This document shows positions 7,801 through 13,800 of a stretch of 36,815 nucleotides of DNA, piece after piece. Made by a program: the position numbers and the translations under genes. Under the pieces are notes generated by a model, which saw only the letters and a list, made by a program, of their open reading frames with translations, was not told the DNA's origin and searched no databases. Origin of the DNA: a virus; IMG/VR virus record IMGVR_UViG_3300009159_000153, positions 1 through 36,815 of that record. The stretch is one strand, 5' to 3'. How positions within the stretch are numbered: position 1 is the stretch's first letter; every line of letters begins with the position of its first letter.

Positions 7801-10800
7801 TGATCTATATGCAGCAGTGGATGCAGCCAATAACGGATATAGTTTTGGCGGGCAGATAATGAAGGGCGTAAATTCATACGGTAAAAAGATGTCTAAATCT
7901 GCTCAAGCTAGAATGAAAGAACAAAACTTTAAGAGACAGTATAGAGAGTATCTAAAGTTTATTAATAACCCAAGATATGAAGATGATATAAGAGTAAGAA
8001 TGATCATGCTTGACGCCGCTGAATTATCTTATCACAATAAGTTGCCAATTGATAAAGCTATAAATATTGCAACAAGCAATTTTGATAAGGCTAAGGCTCA
8101 AGCTGGCGGAAGCGATGAAAATTTTGTAAAAATAAGAATTAAGCAGGTCCAGGGACTAGAAAGAGATGGCATGGTTCCCCGTGTTAAAGATGCAGAGGGC
8201 TTCGAAAAAGATGGGAAAACGGTATACCCAAGAAGTAGTAGCAAAGCTTTAAACTGGCAACTAAATGACGTTAGAAAAGCAATGCTAGCAAATAAAAAAT
8301 TTGCTGGAGTGCATGATCTTATAGCAGCAATTGCTCCAACAACATTTTTAAATGCATCTGATGGGTCCCCATCTATTGGTGGACTGCACGACAAAGCACA
8401 TTTTGCACGTAAAGATTTAGTTGGGTATACAACCAGTGGTTATATGGGGGTTGGTGCTGTAATACCTGCTGGTATAAATAATGTAATGAGCACACTTGAA
8501 ACTATAGGGTTATCAAGAGATGTTTTAAACTTAAGTTCAGCAGATGCAAAAGAAAACCTTGCCATAGCATTAAAGAAAACAGGTTTGGACAAGTTTGCAA
8601 GCGTAGACGATATATATGCAGCACTACAAGATGATGGGAAAATTAAAAGCAAGGCTGACTGGGAATCTGGCAGAGTAGTAAGAGCAAATAAAGATCAAAA
8701 AAATTCTTTAGGCATGCTTTTAGAAGCAGCAGTAAAAAGATCAAAATGGATATTGGCTGGAAGACCTCCAAGACCAGTTCTTGTATCGGGAGCATGGAAT
8801 TCTGGCGGAATGATTCCAGGTGGTCATATATCAAGAAGCAGAAAAAATTATGGATTTGTATCACCAGCTCTAAGACTATTAGCACCAGCACAACAACTTA
8901 AGATTTTGCAGCAAGCTCGTGAAATGTCAGCTGTAACGCCTGCTGGATATATTCCAGCATCGTATAGTCATTTGCTAACACCAAGCACAGGAAGAAGTTT
9001 CCCAGTTCCTGGAGTTGCTGGGGTTTATCAAAACGAAGAAAAGAAAAAGGTGTTCTTTAAAGCGGTTCCAAATGAACCTAGCTTAACAGCAGAAATGCGT
9101 GGAACAGAAATTGGAAGAATCCTAGGTCTTGAAACTCCAGTTCAAGTTGCAAAATCAATTCGCAATCCACTGGACCCAACTGGCAAGTCTAGATTTCTTG
9201 GAGCAGAGTCAGATTACGATGAAGGCTTCATTAATCCAAATACATCAGTGCCTGGAAAGTTTAGTCAAGATGAAGTTCTGGATCAATTTATTGCTTCTAT
9301 GATTCTTGCAAATAAAGATTTGTCTAGATCAAATGTTCACGGAAGAAGATTGTCAGATGTTGGTAATGGTGGGGTCCTAGCTAAAGCATCTATGAATGAT
9401 GATTTTGCAAAAACTATGCCTTCTATGGAAGAGATGGCGCTGGCAAACTTGTTGCAAGTCAAGGGTGGATCTAGAAAAGATTTTGCTCGTGATACCGCTC
9501 CTATTATTGCAAAGATGACTGCAAAAGAATATGGCGATAAGATTAAAGAAAAGATGGAAGCCGCATATCCACAATTAAAGTCATATATCAAGTCTCTTCC
9601 TAAAAAAGATAGAAAGCCTTATGATGCATTGCTTAAGAGATTTGAAGAAGGAATGGATGTTGATTGGTCTAAGTATCATGCAATGCACGTTAATCCAAAA
9701 TATCTTAATGCTGGAGGCCCAGTTGGTGGAGGCCCTGTTCAAAGAAGTAGATATGCTTATGGACGTAAAAAAGATGGATCTAGAGTATCAGGAAATCCAG
9801 CAAAAAGAGCTCAGCAGGAAAGATTAAAGGCTGAGCGATCAGTAACACCTGTATCTAGATCTGGATATACAGCTTCGGGTAATCCTCAAATGCAAGTACA
9901 ACAAATTCCTTATGTTGGCGGAGCTGGAGTTTTTGGAAACGCATTTGGTGCATCGCAAACTGGACAATCTCAGCAGGCTATAAACACCTTAAGACTTTCA
10001 CAAATTGGTCAGCTTCCAGCAGGAATAACTAAATCTTTTAAATCTTTAACTGACTCAATTAAATTAGGCACAGTAGGATTAAGATACGGAATTATGAATT
10101 CAGGAAAATATCTGAGTTCAGCTTATGCAGATTATGCAAAAGAACGAATAAACTCTGCAAGAACAACTACAAGAACTATTAGAGAAGGAATTTTAAGAGA
10201 GCAGTCTAAGAGGCTGTCTGCCGCATATCCAGGACAAATGATGCCTATGTATATGTCTGGCCCAGGCGCTGGTGTAGGAAACGTTGGAGCAGTTGGCGCT
10301 TGGAAAGACTCTGGAGAAGATGGAGTCAAGAGTCGTAAAGTAGGAACTTATGGCTATAGACGCAGAGAGTTCATGGATGCAAGTGGCAAGATCTATGACA
10401 CAAAGGCTGCAAAAGCCGCAGGAATTGACACTAGGGTAAGAGGCGGAATGGGCATGGGTGCCCAAATGGGTATCGGAATGGCTGGCTCTATGGGCGCCAT
10501 GTCATTAATGCAACAGGAAAAAGTTTTGGGTATGAGCGGGATGACGGCTGGATTAGCTCTTATGGGTGCCACCACTATAATTCCTATGTTGCCATGGAAA
10601 ACAATGGGAAGCGCAGTAAAGTCAACCACAACTTCTGTAGTGGCATCAATTAAAGCTTTTAAAAGTGTTAAAGATGCAATTTCTGCAGTAGGCGCTTCTG
10701 CCAGTAACTTTGTTACAAAGTTTAAAGCCCTTGGTACAGTTCTAGCAATTGTTTTGACAGGGCTTGATGTATGGAAGAAATACAACAATGCTCAGCAAGA

Positions 10801-13800
10801 TGCTGCAATGGGTTTATCTATTACTGCAGATGGTGCCGAACAAGCTGGAATTAAATACTTTAATCTTAATCAGTACCTTTCAGACTATATTGAAAAGCAA
10901 AAATTAGCAAATGCTGCTGCTCAGGGATCAAAAAATAACTCAATCGGTATGCCTGGCATACCTCAGTCTGTAGATGAAATGAAAAAAGCAAAAGAAGAGG
11001 GCAAGGTTCTTAAAGACTTAATTGAATCAATTAATAGAACTTCAAGCACAGGAGAACTTCAAAGATTAATAAATAATCAAAAAGCACAATATGTTGCAGG
11101 AGGATTAAGCGTAGAGCAAGCAAACTCGATGATTTATGGAGCTATTGCTAATAGTAAAAAGGCCTCCCAGGCTTATAAGTTGCTAGCCGATCAAGGCTTC
11201 GGCGCAATTGAAGACAAATCTTCTGCGGCAGAATTTGCTGTTGGCAACTTAGTAAAAACCATAAATGGAAATAAATCATCATTTTCTTTGTGGAAAGACA
11301 ATATTGACTTTCAACCAAGCGATCTGCTTAATCCAATTAGTTTCTCAACGAACCTATTTGATAGCTATGGTCAAACTTTTGCAGATGCTAACGCACAGAA
11401 AAAGGCGGTGGTATCTGGTTTTGAAAGCATGATTGGCATAGTTAACGCAGGCACTCAAGCGCTCATTGGAACAAAAAATGCTCAAGGAGATCTTATTGAT
11501 GAGTTTGAAGCATATCAAACAATGTTGGCAAGCACAGAAAAGAATATACCTGAATTTAATATTCCAATTGGCAAAGATACTTACCAGACTTTGAAAGAGA
11601 TGAGCCCAGAGCTAGAAAAGATTATAAATGAGTTTGATACATTAAAGTCAATTATAGCAAAAACTAAACTGTTTACTTCTGGAATCAGTATTGACTTAAA
11701 GAGTATTGATGCTGATTTAGCTATAAAGCTAGCTGGATTTACTGCAGCAATTGGATCAGGAATTGCTGATTTAACTGCTGCTGGCAATAGTGAAAATACA
11801 TATGGAGCAACTGGTAAAGTATTAAAAAGACTACAAGAATCAATTTTAGCTACCTCTGCTGCTTCACAAAAAGCAGCTGCTGTTTCACAAAGAAACATTC
11901 AAGAAGAAATAAAATTAATTGCTAAAAAAATTAGCCTTATTGAAGATGAAAAAAATAAAAAATTAGAATCTTTAAGAGCAACTCAAGACGCATCTAACTA
12001 TGCATTAGAATTGCAAAAACTTCAAATAGAGTATGCAGACGCTGTTGCTCGTGGAGATGTTTCTGGTGCAGCCAGAGCAAGAATAAACATTGACCAGCTT
12101 ACATCTAATAGACAGGCAGACTTAGCTGAAAAAGCAATACAAGATGAAGCAGCTAGACTAAAAGCTATTGAGCAAAAGAAAATAGATGCAAAGCAAGCTG
12201 CAGCTGATAAAAAAGCAATTGCTTTCCAAAACAGACAAGATAATGCAACAAGTGCTGCTGCAGTTATGGATGTAGTTAAAGGATTTAAAGCAACTTACGA
12301 TGAGATAACCGCTTTAAGAATAACAAATAGCATGATGCCAGAAAGCGAAGCAAAAAGAAAAGCGGAGGGAGAGCTTGTTGGTAAGCTAAGCGACCTGCTT
12401 AAAAAAGTAGGCGCAGCAGGAACTGGATCAAGTGAAACTGCAAAAGCCATAAGAGAATCTTTTGCCCAGTACTTTAATAAAGATGGAACAATAAAGAAAG
12501 TTTATGTTGAATCTCCTGGTTCACCTGCCTCTACAACCAGTGGTGTAACCTCAACAACAATTACCACTCTAAATAAAGATATATTGAAGATCCTTGATAG
12601 AGATGTTGCTTTGGTATCAAGTATGGCTACTCAGATTACTGGAGGTAAAGGCTACTCGATAAAAACAATGACTGAAGAAATTGTTGCTGCACTAAAAGGT
12701 ACCTCTAAAACAGTATATGGCGGAAAATCAAAGGATGTATTCGGTATGGATATGCTTATAAACACATTGCTACCGTCCCAACAAGGAAAGATCAATAAGT
12801 TTGCAAAAGAAAAGGGATATAAAGCAGGACAGCAATTTACTTTAAAAGAGTCTAATGGAATTCTAAAAGAATTCATAGTTTTAAATGATGGAACTGTTAA
12901 GTTTGTAAAAAATACTAGTCCAACATATGCCATCGGCGGTAAGGTTACAGGCCCAGGAACTGGAACATCAGATTCTATTCCAGCAATGCTTTCAGATGGT
13001 GAATATGTAATTAAAGCATCTTCTGTTGCAAAGTACGGCGTAGAGACACTTGATGCATTAAACGCACAAAGGTTGCATAAGGGAGGGCCAGTTGGTCATA
13101 GACACGGAAGAAATTTACCAGGGTCTCTATTCAAATGGAAGTCATATCCTGAAGATATGCCAGATTACTGGAGTGATGGAAGCCCATCAGGAAGCCCTTA
13201 TACTCAAAGATGGGGAGCGCTAAGATACGGTCCTGCTAAGGGTAAAGATATCTGGGGCGGAACAGAGATACCAGGTCTTAGGTTTGACGGAAAAATAGCT
13301 AATCGTTCAGATTACTGGCATCAGATAGCCGAGCAGCCTGTTAAGTATAGTGGACCAGGAATGGGTCTTGACAAGGATCCAATGCGTTACGCAGGCTCTG
13401 GTGCTTCTATGAGCGGAATTGGAAACGGTGTTTATGGCGCTGGTTCATGGCTAACCTTTGCTAATGGCGGCCCAGTAGGCAATAAAAATAAAAACGGTAA
13501 TTGGTTTAGCAGATTTAATCCAGTAAATTCAATATCCTCAATGCTTTCTGGCATGTTTAGCTTTGGTGCATCTAAGGCTGTAAACCAGAATGTTAATGTT
13601 CAGTCTACTATGACTCAGCAAGAAAAAGATAGAGCGCTTCTTCAAACAGCACAGCTTCTTTCTGGATATACATCTGCTTTTAATTTAAAAAATAGCACAA
13701 GCCCAGAAATTGCTGGAAGCCAGAAGCTAGGAACCGCAGCAGACGTATTGGGCGTACTTCCACTTATTGGAGGGCTTAGCAAGATAACTAAATTACCAGG

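Noticed and set aside
10393-10788. Minus-strand open frame of 131 codons inside the tape measure gene
   Set aside because: It lies wholly opposite a well-supported gene, has no ribosome site or promoter, and its composition is what an antisense reading of this region would give. All other minus-strand frames are shorter and judged the same way.
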